Source: CBDANZ01 sp965197865
GTDB taxonomy: Bacteria; Acidobacteriota; Vicinamibacteria; Vicinamibacterales; CAVVIG01
Length of the DNA stretch: 64,000 bases
Direction: 5' to 3'
Assembly: GCA_965197865.1 (NCBI GenBank)
Contig: CBDANZ010000003.1
Span: forward strand, 620,001 to 684,000
This document shows, piece after piece, positions 34,983 through 44,149 of this stretch. The notes under the pieces were generated by a model that was not told the DNA's origin, searched no databases, and saw nothing but the letters and a program-made list of their open reading frames with translations. Within the stretch, counting starts at the first letter, position 1, and each line of letters opens with the position of its first letter. The position numbers were made by a program, and so were the translations under genes.

Positions 34983-37720
34983 CAGCGACCCGGCACGATG
35001 AATCGGTGCATCTGCCCATCCGAGCCCGGCCAGCCCACGACCGCCGTCCGGCCGATCGCAGCCTCCGCGAACAGCACCTTCAGCGACGCTGGCAGCACCT
35101 CTCCGAGGCTGCCGCGACCCATGCGGCACGATCCCTGCTGCGTTGTGGCCGACAGATACAGCCGGTCGCGCGCACGCGTGAGCGCGACATACAACAGGCG
35201 CGCCGTTTCCTCACGGTCGCGCGCCTGCGCATCCTCGTCGGCTTCCGACTGATAGTCAGCGATGGCGACCGACGGTTCACCAGCACTATTACATGTCGCT
35301 CGTATCGGCGCGCGGGCTGCCGTGGTGCCGCGTCCCATGTTGACCACGAACACAATGGGAAACTCGAGGCCTTTGGCGGCATGGACGGTCATCAGGCTGA
35401 CGGCGTCTTTCGCGTCAATGGCCGCGTTCGACTCGTCACCCACTGCGAGCTGGTCGAGGTGATCCGCCACGCGCGCCAGCGTCGCATAGCCGCGGTTTTG
35501 GAACCGCGCCACCATGCCGCGGAGCTTCTTGAGGTTTTCGCGTGCCTGAGGGCGGCCCGGGCCGCGGGTTTCGTAGGCGTATGCTGTTTCCCGCAGCAGA
35601 GTGTCGAGAAGCTCGGTGGGGCTCACGCGATCGACCCATGACAGCCAGCGCGGTACGGCTTTCCGCAGCCGCGCCAACACGAGCCGATCGTCTGCTTCAA
35701 GCCCTCTTATCGCCTCGGCTTGGACTGTGCCCGCGATGGTCTTCGCGAGGTCTGGTGCAAGGCGGGCAACGGCGGCGTCCGACAGCCGTACAAGGCGTGA
35801 GCGCAGCAAGGTTGCGGCTCGAATATCGGAGAGCGGATCCGCCAGGTACCGCAGCAACGCCACGCCGTCCTGAACCTCGTCGGCGTCGAAAAACCCCAGT
35901 CCCTTATAGACGTAGGTGGACACTCCGCAGCGCTCGAACGCCTTTTCGAACTCCCGATGGCTGTCGCGGGATCGAAACAGGAGAACCACATCTGCGGGTT
36001 GGGCAGGCCGAGGCAGACGGGTTGCACGATCGCGGACCGTCGCGTGCGACAGGAGCCGAACGACCTCGTTGGCCACGCGGTCGGCCGTGACTCCCACCGT
36101 CTTGCCGACGATCATCCCAAGCGGCGCGAGGTCGAGATCCGGCTGAGGCCGGATTTCCACCGAAAATCGATCCATCTCTTCATAGCGGAACGCGTCGGCC
36201 CGATCCGGTGATTTCTCGATCGCGCTGAACACATCGTTCACGAAGGCCAGAAGCTCCGGCACCGCGCGGAAGCTGACGGAGATCGCACGCCGGGCGTCCC
36301 CGTCGGGTCGCAACCCTTCGACCAGTCTTGTCGCCTCGTCCAGCAGCAACACGTCGGCGTCGCGAAACCCATAGATCGACTGCTTACGGTCGCCGACGAT
36401 AAAGATCGAGGGCGGGAGGGCATCGGCGCCGGCGCCAAAGCCTTCACCCCAGCTCCGAACAAGCTCGGCGACCAGATCCCACTGGGCTCGGCTCGTGTCC
36501 TGAAATTCATCGACCAGAACGTGTCGATAGCGCGCCTCGAGGCGAAAGCGACTTTGGGCGAACTCATCCAGGTCCCTGAGCAGCCTGACTGCCCGTTCGA
36601 GGACGCCCGAAAAATCGAGGAGCGCCCGCGACTCTAGCGTGCGGCGATACTGAGCCAACGCCACCGCAAAGATCCGCCAGACGCCGCGCGACATGACGAC
36701 GTTCAGGTCGCGTCTGAATCCATGGATCACCTCCGCGACCGCGGGTGCCGTTCGGGCACCCGTTAGGCGATGTCGCTTCCACGCGTGTTCGCTGTTGCAG
36801 TCGCCGGCCGCGAAGCCTGTGCCCGCGAACCTCTCACCACGGGGCCGGCCCTCCTGTGTCAGGAAATAGGCAGCCAGCCGGTCGATCAGCGCCCGGAACG
36901 CAGCTTGTCCCGGCCTGGTGTCCAGGGAGGGTGCCTCAACGTCGGCGCACAAGCGCCGGATGTCGTCCGAAAGCATCGCGAACTGCGGATGGTGCACCGG
37001 CCCGTCATCGAGGAGAGCCCCGAGGCTCCCCTGCACACCGCGAAATACGTCCTGTAGCCGCTGTGCCGCTCGACGACAAGCGACGGCCGAAGTCAGGTCC
37101 TTAGGCCCGCTGTCGAGGTACCGCCTGAGGGCATCCCGTGCAACAAGCCGCCGATCGAGGAGCGAGCCAAGACCAGCGCGCAGCCGGCGCTCTCCGAGTT
37201 GCGCGAACACCAGCGCGATACCGTCGTCGTTTCGAGCCTCAGCGCGACAGACGCGAAGCGCCTGCGTAAGGGATTCGTTGACAAGTCTCGGCAGCTCGGT
37301 GTCAGCGACGAGCTCGAAACCAGGATCGACGTCTGCCTCGAGCGGAAACTCGCGCAGCAACGACAGGCAGAACGCGTCGATCGTGGATATCGCGATGTCG
37401 CCGAACCGCTCCTTCAGATCTCGCCACCTGGCGCGATCGATCTCGGAGAGTCGACTGGCCTCGCGCAGCTGGTCGATGATCCGTTCCCGCATCTCGGCCG
37501 CGGCCTTGCGTGTGAACGTGATGGCGAGGATGTGATCGGGATCGACGCCGGCGCGAAGCAGGTTCACGTACCGCTCGACGAGGACTCGTGTCTTCCCCGT
37601 CCCCGCCGATGCCTCGAGCACAACGTTGCGCGCCGGATTCACGGCGTCGCGTCGGGCATCGGCATCCACCAGGACTGTCGGCTCTTGCCTGTCGGCTGTC
37701 GACTGACAATTATCAGACAT
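34979..37720 (-). CDS. addA: AddA-like UvrD-family helicase lacking the C-terminal nuclease
   Basis: From ATG 37720 the protein has 913 residues. SF1A helicase motifs are complete: Walker A LEASAGTGKTRVL (about 35-47), motif Ia ITFTRKAAAEMRERI, motif II HVLVDEFQDTSRAQW, motif III VGDRKQSIYGFRDADVL, motif V MTVHAAKGLEFPIVF and motif VI RLLYVALTRARDRLYLS. It stops soon after motif VI at QMHRFIVPGRC, where typical AddA proteins (1,100-1,250 residues) continue into a RecB-type nuclease. The start overlaps the addB stop by 8 bases. It would unwind DNA ends for recombination with AddB. Confidence 0.87.
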   Translation of the reverse strand: MSDNCQSTADRQEPTVLVDADARRDAVNPARNVVLEASAGTGKTRVLVERYVNLLRAGVDPDHILAITFTRKAAAEMRERIIDQLREASRLSEIDRARWRDLKERFGDIAISTIDAFCLSLLREFPLEADVDPGFELVADTELPRLVNESLTQALRVCRAEARNDDGIALVFAQLGERRLRAGLGSLLDRRLVARDALRRYLDSGPKDLTSAVACRRAAQRLQDVFRGVQGSLGALLDDGPVHHPQFAMLSDDIRRLCADVEAPSLDTRPGQAAFRALIDRLAAYFLTQEGRPRGERFAGTGFAAGDCNSEHAWKRHRLTGARTAPAVAEVIHGFRRDLNVVMSRGVWRIFAVALAQYRRTLESRALLDFSGVLERAVRLLRDLDEFAQSRFRLEARYRHVLVDEFQDTSRAQWDLVAELVRSWGEGFGAGADALPPSIFIVGDRKQSIYGFRDADVLLLDEATRLVEGLRPDGDARRAISVSFRAVPELLAFVNDVFSAIEKSPDRADAFRYEEMDRFSVEIRPQPDLDLAPLGMIVGKTVGVTADRVANEVVRLLSHATVRDRATRLPRPAQPADVVLLFRSRDSHREFEKAFERCGVSTYVYKGLGFFDADEVQDGVALLRYLADPLSDIRAATLLRSRLVRLSDAAVARLAPDLAKTIAGTVQAEAIRGLEADDRLVLARLRKAVPRWLSWVDRVSPTELLDTLLRETAYAYETRGPGRPQARENLKKLRGMVARFQNRGYATLARVADHLDQLAVGDESNAAIDAKDAVSLMTVHAAKGLEFPIVFVVNMGRGTTAARAPIRATCNSAGEPSVAIADYQSEADEDAQARDREETARLLYVALTRARDRLYLSATTQQGSCRMGRGSLGEVLPASLKVLFAEAAIGRTAVVGWPGSDGQMHRFIVPGRC

Positions 37721-40667
37721 AGTCCGTCCGGCAGACCGGCGCAAAACTGCACGTCTCACAGAGATACACGTCGTCGGGGGCTGGTGGGAAATCGCCGCGA
37801 CCAATTGCGTCGAGCGTCGCGGTCAGGCGTTCCTGCGCGTCGAGCAGCACGTCTGCACGCTGAGCGGGGGATGAGAACAACGGCACGACGCGTCTCGCGC
37901 CCTTAAAGGCGAGGTGCACCGCCTCGGCGAGCGACCATCGACGACCGCGGTGGTGCTGAAGCTGCTCCTCGGCCAGTAGCGCATAGATCGGCAGTTGAAG
38001 CGCCTGTCCGCGGTCAGGTGGCCGCCCAAGCTTGTAGTCGATCAACCGGAATGTTCCGTCCTCAAGTAGATCCAGGCGGTCGGCTTTTCCACGAAGCGTC
38101 ACGACCCGGCGCCCCGATGAAATCGCCGTCGTGAGATCGCCGTCGAGTCTGCGCTCGAGGAGACGCTCGACGACCTTGACCGGTCGCTCGGCCTCCATGC
38201 GAAGCACCGCTTCGCCGAGTCCCGATGCGACAGAGGAACCGAGCAGGCGCGTGCGCTCCAGACCCGCTTCGCCTTCTGGCAAGTCCGCGACCGCACGATC
38301 GACGACGTCGGAGAACATCGCGCGTGCTTGGTCGAGATTCGCTGGCGTGATCGCGCCGCGCCCAGCGGACTGCCACGTGCTGAAGAACGCCTCGAAGACC
38401 GCATGGGCGAGTTCGCCCTGGCGTCTACTGTCCATCGTCTCTTCGTCCTCTGGCTCTTCCGTGAGCCGTAGGACATGCTGCGCGAAGAACTTGAACGGAC
38501 ATGCGACGTAGGCCTCGAGCGCGCTCACCGACCACGACCGCGCCGGCAGCGTCCCGATGCGGCCGTGAAATTCAGGCAGATCGGCTGGCCGACGAGCGAT
38601 CCGCTGCTCCGCCCATTCGCGCGCTGAATCGGCAAGACCGTCGAGGATCGGCGGTACCAACGCGAGCGCCTCGTCCGGAAAAACGCGCGGATCGTCGTCC
38701 TTGTCTTCCGGCACGCTCGACAGCCGCGCGCGTGGAACCTCATCGAGCTGAATGGACCGCGTGACCAGCATTTCATCGTCCAGCGTGAACGTGGAGAGAC
38801 AGACACGACGGGACGCGGAGCCGAGTAGATCGAGGAAACGCGCATCCGCCGCCTTTCGGCGATTCTTCTCTGACGGCCATCCGAGCGCCTTCAAGAGGCT
38901 CGGTGGATAAAAGATGTTGCGTCTCTGATGTTCGGGCCAATCGTTTTCAATGAGTCCAACAACCGTAAGGTCGTCGAAGTCGCCGTAGCGAGCGGCCTGA
39001 TCGTCCACCAAGCGGACGCCAGTGCCGTCGGCGTCCGGCTCGAACGTCTCCAGCTCGATCCACCGCCGCACGGCGCCAGCCAGATCGGCGATGGTCCAAA
39101 ACGGGTCGTGGTGAGCGGCGGCGGCCGACGCGAGGCCGTCGAGAATCGTGCTGATGGCCGCGCGCGCCCGACGCTCGCGTCCGGCAAACGGATCGTCGTC
39201 GGCGAGCGGCCGCTCGTAAGCGGCAATGAACGACTGAAGGTGGCGGATCTGCTGCGACGCACGAGCCGCCTCGCCAAGCGGCGCCAGAGCGCGGGCTACA
39301 GACAGCGCCATGTCGAGAGCTGGCTGCGCCTCTGGCGCGTCCCAGGTCGCGGCAAGCGTCTCGAGACGCTGCAGATCCCCGAGATATCGTCGGTCGCCTA
39401 ACGCCCGATCCAGCGCACTCCTCGCTTCGCGCGAAACCTCATTTCCGTCGTGAACAAATCGAAAATGCGGCGACCCGAGGAGGGCGATCACCGCGTCGCG
39501 CGTAAAGTTCCCCTCGACGACATCGAGAACGAGGTCGACGGCCGCGGAGGCGGGCTCGGCCGCCAGCGGCAGCGCGTCGGAGGTCTGGTACGGAATCCCA
39601 GCGGCGCCCAACGTCACCGGTGCGAGATAGAGATACGGGAGCGGACGCTTGTAGACCACGGCGGTCCGATCGAGTCCGCGGACCCGCAAGTCTGGGCGAC
39701 GGCCGTCGGGGAATTGGCAGACCTCAAGATCCGTACTACGGCGTTCGTAGCGCAGGTCTTCAGACCTGCTGGACAGACGACGGGCCACGGCAACGAGCTC
39801 TTCTTCACGGTCTCGATGAACGAACCAGCTCTGTTCGAGTGGCGCACCGAGCGGCACAGCAAGAACGGGCCGCTCCTGCGGTGTCTGCTCGATGAGTGCG
39901 GCGAGGTCGACTTCGTCGAGGCCCGGCAACCAGTCGTGGATCCGCTGATGAAACCCCGATCCGAGAAGCGCCTCGGTTGTCACCACGTCGATGCTCTCGA
40001 CACCTGGCATTCGTGCCAGCAGATCGAAATCGGCCACGAACAGGCCATCAGGATCGGCAATCCAGTCGGGCACCGTCACGACAATGTGCCGGAAGGGAGG
40101 GTTCACGGCGTTGGCGGCCAGACAATCGCGCAGCACATGCTCGTCGCATGCGTCACATTCGAGAACACGCCGCTCGTATTCGCTGAATGTTCGCGCAAGC
40201 AGCCGCGTTTGAAGCAGCATCCGGGCGGCGCCGCGATCGACCTCCGCCGCCCCGGCCCCAAGAGCCTGCTCGATCAGCTCTTCGAACCGCTTTACCTGCT
40301 GGCCCTGGCGACGCAGCTGGTCGTAAGAGCGGAGCATCTCGGCGACGAGCCCGGGCCTGAGCTGAAAGGAAAGGCCCGGAACAAATTGCGAGGCGTTTTC
40401 GGCCGCTGCCTGCGCCATCGCGGCGCGTTCCACCGGCATCAACAGCCGCGGCGGGTTCGGCAGCCGCTCGCAAAACCGTTCGTACAGCTCATCGCGCGTG
40501 ACGAACATTTCGAGTCGCGCCCCAGCCATCTGGCGCGCTGCGCCTCGGGTGGGAACGATCACCAACCGCGACCTTTCGTCACCGCTGCTCGACAGCGCAC
40601 GAATGACACGGCGAAAGGCATGCAGATTGGGGACGCGGACCAACCTCGTCCGGCGAGGTGAGATCAC
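37713..40667 (-). CDS. addB: AddB-like helicase-nuclease with Fe-S PD-(D/E)XK nuclease
   Basis: This 984-residue protein has a UvrD-like but degenerate helicase part without Walker A, an AddB-type middle (DRTAVVYKRPLPYLYLAP, FDDLTVVGLIENDWPEHQRR) and a C-terminal PD-(D/E)XK nuclease, with SVSALEAYVACPFKFFAQHV, LRGKADRLDLL and FRLIDYKLGRPPDRG carrying the catalytic Asp and Lys. Cys in ACPFKFF plus the late CETCSFAPVC trio form the Fe-S site seen in AddB. It processes double-strand ends with AddA. A GTAG palindrome (39747-39772) is embedded in frame before the VVYKRPLPYLYLA block. Confidence 0.87.
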   Translation of the reverse strand: MISPRRTRLVRVPNLHAFRRVIRALSSSGDERSRLVIVPTRGAARQMAGARLEMFVTRDELYERFCERLPNPPRLLMPVERAAMAQAAAENASQFVPGLSFQLRPGLVAEMLRSYDQLRRQGQQVKRFEELIEQALGAGAAEVDRGAARMLLQTRLLARTFSEYERRVLECDACDEHVLRDCLAANAVNPPFRHIVVTVPDWIADPDGLFVADFDLLARMPGVESIDVVTTEALLGSGFHQRIHDWLPGLDEVDLAALIEQTPQERPVLAVPLGAPLEQSWFVHRDREEELVAVARRLSSRSEDLRYERRSTDLEVCQFPDGRRPDLRVRGLDRTAVVYKRPLPYLYLAPVTLGAAGIPYQTSDALPLAAEPASAAVDLVLDVVEGNFTRDAVIALLGSPHFRFVHDGNEVSREARSALDRALGDRRYLGDLQRLETLAATWDAPEAQPALDMALSVARALAPLGEAARASQQIRHLQSFIAAYERPLADDDPFAGRERRARAAISTILDGLASAAAAHHDPFWTIADLAGAVRRWIELETFEPDADGTGVRLVDDQAARYGDFDDLTVVGLIENDWPEHQRRNIFYPPSLLKALGWPSEKNRRKAADARFLDLLGSASRRVCLSTFTLDDEMLVTRSIQLDEVPRARLSSVPEDKDDDPRVFPDEALALVPPILDGLADSAREWAEQRIARRPADLPEFHGRIGTLPARSWSVSALEAYVACPFKFFAQHVLRLTEEPEDEETMDSRRQGELAHAVFEAFFSTWQSAGRGAITPANLDQARAMFSDVVDRAVADLPEGEAGLERTRLLGSSVASGLGEAVLRMEAERPVKVVERLLERRLDGDLTTAISSGRRVVTLRGKADRLDLLEDGTFRLIDYKLGRPPDRGQALQLPIYALLAEEQLQHHRGRRWSLAEAVHLAFKGARRVVPLFSSPAQRADVLLDAQERLTATLDAIGRGDFPPAPDDVYLCETCSFAPVCRTDYV
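39747..39772 (+). repeat. GTAG-headed palindrome, copy 4, inside addB
   Basis: GTAGCGCAGGTCTTCAGACCTGCTGG on the + strand forms a perfect 7-bp hairpin core (CAGGTCT/AGACCTG). On the coding strand it supplies about nine codons (SSRSEDLRY) between the VHRDREEELVAVAR segment and the VVYKRPLPYLYLAP block of AddB, without breaking the frame. Confidence 0.75.
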
Positions 40668-41344
40668 GGCAACAACTGAGGAAAACGGAGCAGATTCAGG
40701 AGCTCGGCCCGGGCCCGCGCTTCGAGCATCAGGGCGCCGGCGGCAGCTGACAAGGCATTCCAGGCGCTCCTGATGTCGCCCGCGAGCGCTGCCTCTCGTC
40801 GGATGTGGGCGGCGCCATCGGCAAGCTGCGCCGCGCTGACAAACAGCGCGTGTGCGGCGCGAGACTCGTCTGGCGGCTCGATCGCCGACAGCGTTTTCAG
40901 AATCTGCGTGGCGGCTCGCTGAACGGAGGCGAGCGCGCTGGACGATGAGCCCTTGAGAGTCTTAGTATCGTCCAGCGGCGCCTTCAGGCGACTCAGTCGG
41001 TCGAGCGAGGTGGTCATCGCGGCGCCTGTGGAGTCTGAATACCGCTCGGTTCGGGCCCAATCCACGCGATCAACGGCGAGATTCACAAGGTGAAGCGCCA
41101 GACTGTCGAGCGAGGCTGACGTCGCCATCGAGAACACGACGCGATCCCCGACACGCGCCAGCTCGCCGTAATTCACGAGCGATGTGCCATCGGCCAGAAA
41201 GACGCGGAGGATCGTTGCGCCGTCTGGTGTAGACGCGACGCCGGTCGGACGAGTATCGGGATCCTCGACGGCTGCCGGGGCCGGGTTGGCGGCGGCGAAT
41301 AGGCAGACGACGCCAAAGACGCCCGCGAACCGGCAGCTTTTCAT
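40664..41344 (-). CDS. exported hypothetical protein
   Basis: This 226-residue protein has a clear signal peptide (MKSCRFAGVFGVVCLFAAANPAPAA) and a mature domain starting with a beta segment (GATILRVFLADGTSLVNYGE) followed by long amphipathic helices rich in Ala, Ser and Asp. Its stop overlaps the addB start by 4 bases (ATGA), so it heads the addB-addA operon. Family not recognised; I infer no function. Confidence 0.7.
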   Translation of the reverse strand: MKSCRFAGVFGVVCLFAAANPAPAAVEDPDTRPTGVASTPDGATILRVFLADGTSLVNYGELARVGDRVVFSMATSASLDSLALHLVNLAVDRVDWARTERYSDSTGAAMTTSLDRLSRLKAPLDDTKTLKGSSSSALASVQRAATQILKTLSAIEPPDESRAAHALFVSAAQLADGAAHIRREAALAGDIRSAWNALSAAAGALMLEARARAELLNLLRFPQLLP

Positions 41345-41439
41345 TAAGGTCCAAGAGTACGGCCGGCCCGCTGCTTCGTCAAGCAGTCACCTGCGTTGAC
41401 CGCGCATCTGAAAAACCCTGCAGAGCATCCAAAACCTGC

Positions 41440-41462
41440 GGGCGGCTCTTCAAGCCGCCTAC
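41440..41462 (-). repeat. GTAG-headed palindrome, copy 5
   Basis: On the minus strand: GTAG, then GCGGCT-TGAAG-AGCCGCC, a 6-7 bp hairpin. It lies in the gap upstream of the secreted-protein/addB operon and the small gene at 41660. Confidence 0.65.
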
Positions 41463-41590
41463 TGTTGAACACCTGTGGATGAACCGTGAATTTCCTGTGG
41501 AACGCCTGATACAAGAAAAAATACTAGCTTCGATGCCGCCAGAACTGTCGGTGCCACGAATGTGGATGCCCCTTTCGTCCGTTGCTTCGC

Positions 41591-41618
41591 TTGATCGCCG
41601 TCGGCGGCAGTGTACAAT
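41591..41618 (+). promoter_or_regulatory. sigma70-like promoter for the gene at 41660
   Basis: TTGATC (41591-41596), a 16-base spacer and TACAAT (41613-41618) fit the housekeeping consensus. Transcription would start near 41625, about 35 bases before the GTG start. Confidence 0.55.
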
Positions 41619-41659
41619 TCGACGCGATCCCAACCATGTCAGCACCGCGATAGTCGCAC

Positions 41660-41911
41660 GTGAATACATCCGTCCATCGTTTCGAGGAATCGATCGCGGG
41701 ACACCCATGTCTGATCGAGGTTGCGGCCGTGGCCGAAAACCGGTGGCGCGCGTACCTCGTACGGATTCCCGGCCTCCCGTCCGCGCTTATGCCATTCTAC
41801 GGTCCGACCCCCGACGAAGCCGCACGCCTGCTGCGCCAATGGCTGACGCGCGCCCACGAGCGCGCCGATGCCAGCCGTCGCCCGTCGAACACTCAGCGAG
41901 GGAAGGGGTAG
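41660..41911 (+). CDS. small hypothetical protein
   Basis: This 83-residue protein starts at a GTG behind a good promoter. It reads VHRFEESIAGHPCLIEVAAV, ENRWRAYLVRIPGLPSALMP and TPDEAARLLRQWL, a beta-strand/helix pattern similar to HicB-like or UPF small domains, and ends in a basic tail. I cannot name the family. Confidence 0.55.
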   Translation: MNTSVHRFEESIAGHPCLIEVAAVAENRWRAYLVRIPGLPSALMPFYGPTPDEAARLLRQWLTRAHERADASRRPSNTQRGKG

Positions 41912-41941
41912 CCGCGCGCACCCGGTGGGCGGGCTGCTAGG

Positions 41942-43039
41942 ATGGTGCCCATGGGCCCGATCGTTCTCGCACGCCGGCCCGCCGTTAGCCTCCTTGCTTT
42001 TCTCGTTTCCATCAGCGCGTCAGCTCTGCCGATCAGAAGTCCCGCCGGCACCCACCCGAAGCTTCAGCGCGGTCCTCAGGTCGAGCAACTACCGATCCGT
42101 TCACCGGATTTCAGACGGATGGCGCGCAATCAGGCCGAGACCGATCGAAAGTGGCACGCGGCCAGCTTGGGCTTCATGCAGATGGCAAAGATCACGTATC
42201 GCAGCAGCGTGGACAATCTCGAGATTCCGGCATTCGTCTTTCAGCCGCTGAAGCTTGCCGGTCCCAAGGCCCATCCAGCCGTCGTCTGGGTGCACGAGAA
42301 CATCCGCGGCCACTTATACGAGCACTTCATTCCGTACGTGCGGGAAGCGACCGCCGGCGGCTACGTCGTGATTGCGCCCGAATACCGCGGCAGTATCGGA
42401 TACGGTAGGGCGCTCTACGACGCCATCGACTACGGGGGTCGAGAAGTGGACGACGTCGTCACGGCTGCGGCCGTGCTCACGACGAGATATCCGCACGTCG
42501 ATCCCGCGCGCATCGCGATCATCGGGTGGAGCCACGGCGGCCTGATCGCGCTCCTCTCGGCTGCGCGAAATCCCGGAACGTTCAAGGCTGTCGCAGCGCT
42601 GGCTCCGGTCACGAATCTCTTTCACCGCCTCGCGTCGAAGGGCATCGACCGCCAGCGCCAGGCGATCGACCCTCAGAACCGATTTGGCGGTCCGCCTTCC
42701 GAGAAGCGCGACGTCTACGTGGACCGCTCGCCGCTGTTTCAGGTGGACAGGCTGGAGGTTCCAGTGCTCGTCCACTTCGCAGACAACGACGAGGACGTGA
42801 ACATCGAGGAAGGGATGCAGCTGGTAGATGCACTGCGGGCGCGCAAGCCCGGGCTGGCGGAAACGAAAGTCTACAGGAATCCGTCCGGCGGTCACACGTT
42901 CGACCGGCGCGTCGATCCAGAAACGTGGCAGCCCGAGGACACACCGGAGCAACGCGATTCGTGGAACCGTGTCTGGGAATTTCTGGACCGGAATCTTCAG
43001 CCGCTTCGCGTCGCCGATCCGGTGCCGGCGGCTTGCTAG
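41942..43039 (+). CDS. secreted alpha/beta hydrolase (prolyl-oligopeptidase-like)
   Basis: This 365-residue protein has a signal peptide (VLARRPAVSLLAFLVSISAS) and an S9/dienelactone-hydrolase-like catalytic domain: HPAVVWVHENIRGHLY (oxyanion), YRGSIGYGRALYD, nucleophile elbow IIGWSHGGLIALLSA, acid in HFADNDEDVNIEEG and His in NPSGGHTFDRR. It would cleave peptide or ester bonds outside the cytoplasm. Substrate unknown. Confidence 0.85.
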   Translation: MVPMGPIVLARRPAVSLLAFLVSISASALPIRSPAGTHPKLQRGPQVEQLPIRSPDFRRMARNQAETDRKWHAASLGFMQMAKITYRSSVDNLEIPAFVFQPLKLAGPKAHPAVVWVHENIRGHLYEHFIPYVREATAGGYVVIAPEYRGSIGYGRALYDAIDYGGREVDDVVTAAAVLTTRYPHVDPARIAIIGWSHGGLIALLSAARNPGTFKAVAALAPVTNLFHRLASKGIDRQRQAIDPQNRFGGPPSEKRDVYVDRSPLFQVDRLEVPVLVHFADNDEDVNIEEGMQLVDALRARKPGLAETKVYRNPSGGHTFDRRVDPETWQPEDTPEQRDSWNRVWEFLDRNLQPLRVADPVPAAC

Positions 43040-43071
43040 CGCCCTTCTCGCTTTACCAGGAACGGATGGCG

Positions 43072-43101
43072 TTGACCGTTCAGTAACGAGCGTCTTACAA
43101 T
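43072..43101 (+). promoter_or_regulatory. sigma70-like promoter upstream of tRNA-Ala
   Basis: TTGACC (43072-43077), 18-base spacer and TACAAT (43096-43101). The predicted start near 43108 leaves about 60 bases, containing a GTAG palindrome, before the mature tRNA. Confidence 0.55.
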
Positions 43102-43129
43102 CGACGTTCCAGCTTTCAGTGGTCTCCAC

Positions 43130-43157
43130 GTAGGGCGGACCTTTCAGGTCCGCCGGC
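43130..43157 (+). repeat. GTAG-headed palindrome, copy 6
   Basis: GTAGGGCGGACC-TTTCA-GGTCCGCC is the most complete member: an 8-bp arm with a TTTCA loop. It lies between the tRNA-Ala promoter and the tRNA, so it would be in the precursor transcript. Confidence 0.75.
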
Positions 43158-43167
43158 ATCTCACCGT

Positions 43168-43243
43168 GGGCCAGTAGCGCAGTTGGGAGCGCGCATGAAT
43201 GGCATTCATGAGGTCACGGGTTCGACTCCCGTCTGGTCCACCA
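43168..43243 (+). tRNA. tRNA-Ala (anticodon GGC)
   Basis: A 76-base cloverleaf with acceptor GGGCCAG/CTGGTCC including the G3:U70 wobble that identifies alanine tRNAs, D-stem GCGC/GCGC with AGTTGGGA loop, anticodon arm CATGA-ATGGCAT-TCATG (anticodon GGC), T-arm with TTCGACT and an encoded CCA end. It decodes GCC and GCT. Confidence 0.96.
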
Positions 43244-43387
43244 CCTACATCTTCTACCGAGGGGAATTAGGAATCTCGGTAGATCCCGTTGCCACCATAT
43301 TGCCAAGGTTCGGAGCGTCACCAACGTCGATCACATCAGCGCCTACCCGGTCCGCATGGTCTGGTAACCCCAGATGGGAAGGTCAGG

Positions 43388-44149
43388 TCACGCCACGCGG
43401 TCCAAGGCGCGCACTGCGACGGTCAGGCACGTTACGGTGAACACGCCGAAGGCCAGAGCTTCCAGCAGGATGACGTTGGATGAGCCCATCCCCAGCAGAC
43501 TGAAACGCAGCAAGTCCACCTGCCAGGTCATCGGATTGGCGTAGGCCGTCCAGCGGAACCAGCCGGGCAAGTCTGCAATCGGATAGAAGAGCGGGCTCAG
43601 GAACATGAGGAAGATGTACGCAGCGCTGGTGATCGTGTTAAACGAATCCATCCGGCGCAACCGGACTGCAAGGATACTCAAGAGGAAGAACCATCCGGCG
43701 GTCGTGGCCATGACGGTAAGAATCGTCAGCGGCAGGAGACTCCACTGGACGCGCACCCCCATTCCGAAGACGCCAAGCGCGATGGCCAGCAGCGCCCCGA
43801 CCGTGCTCAACAGGATATTGAAATATCCTTTGCCGATGAGCAGCTGTCGGCGAGTGATAGGGTAGGTCAACAGCTCGTAGAAGATGCCGGAATCCTTGTC
43901 CATGAAGAATCCCCAGGCGGTATTCATGGCGACACTGAAGCCTGTCATTGCGATCACGCCCGGAAGCAGGAAAGCCAGGTAGCTCATAGTTTGGCCGTCT
44001 GCCACGAGCGAGGCGGGAAGCATTCGATTGAATCCGGTACCAAACAACGCCAGATACGCTAGCGGTACGAAGACGTCCCAGAATACGAACCCGATATTTG
44101 TCATCCGCTGACGGCAGTCCCGGTACACGATGGCCCCGATGCCGCTCAT
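43388..44149 (-). CDS. ABC-2 type transporter permease
   Basis: This 253-residue membrane protein has six predicted helices (e.g. VFVPLAYLALFGTGF, LAFLLPGVIAMTGFSVAMN, TAGWFFLLSILAV, FLMFLSPLFYPIADLPGW) and the DKDSGIFYELLTYPITRRQ signature of ABC-2 permeases of drug, lipid or polysaccharide exporters. It pairs with the ATP-binding protein upstream (4-base ATGA overlap). The substrate cannot be inferred. Confidence 0.9.
   Translation of the reverse strand: MSGIGAIVYRDCRQRMTNIGFVFWDVFVPLAYLALFGTGFNRMLPASLVADGQTMSYLAFLLPGVIAMTGFSVAMNTAWGFFMDKDSGIFYELLTYPITRRQLLIGKGYFNILLSTVGALLAIALGVFGMGVRVQWSLLPLTILTVMATTAGWFFLLSILAVRLRRMDSFNTITSAAYIFLMFLSPLFYPIADLPGWFRWTAYANPMTWQVDLLRFSLLGMGSSNVILLEALAFGVFTVTCLTVAVRALDRVA

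Larger units (their letters stand above)
41345..41659. other. 315-base intergenic region
   Basis: This gap holds a GTAG palindrome at 41440 and a promoter at 41591. I see no ORF with coding character and no RNA gene. Confidence 0.5.

Noticed and set aside
39450..40661. 403-codon + strand frame opposite addB
   Set aside because: Composition (high Arg, His, Gln) and lack of domains show it is the antisense shadow of addB.
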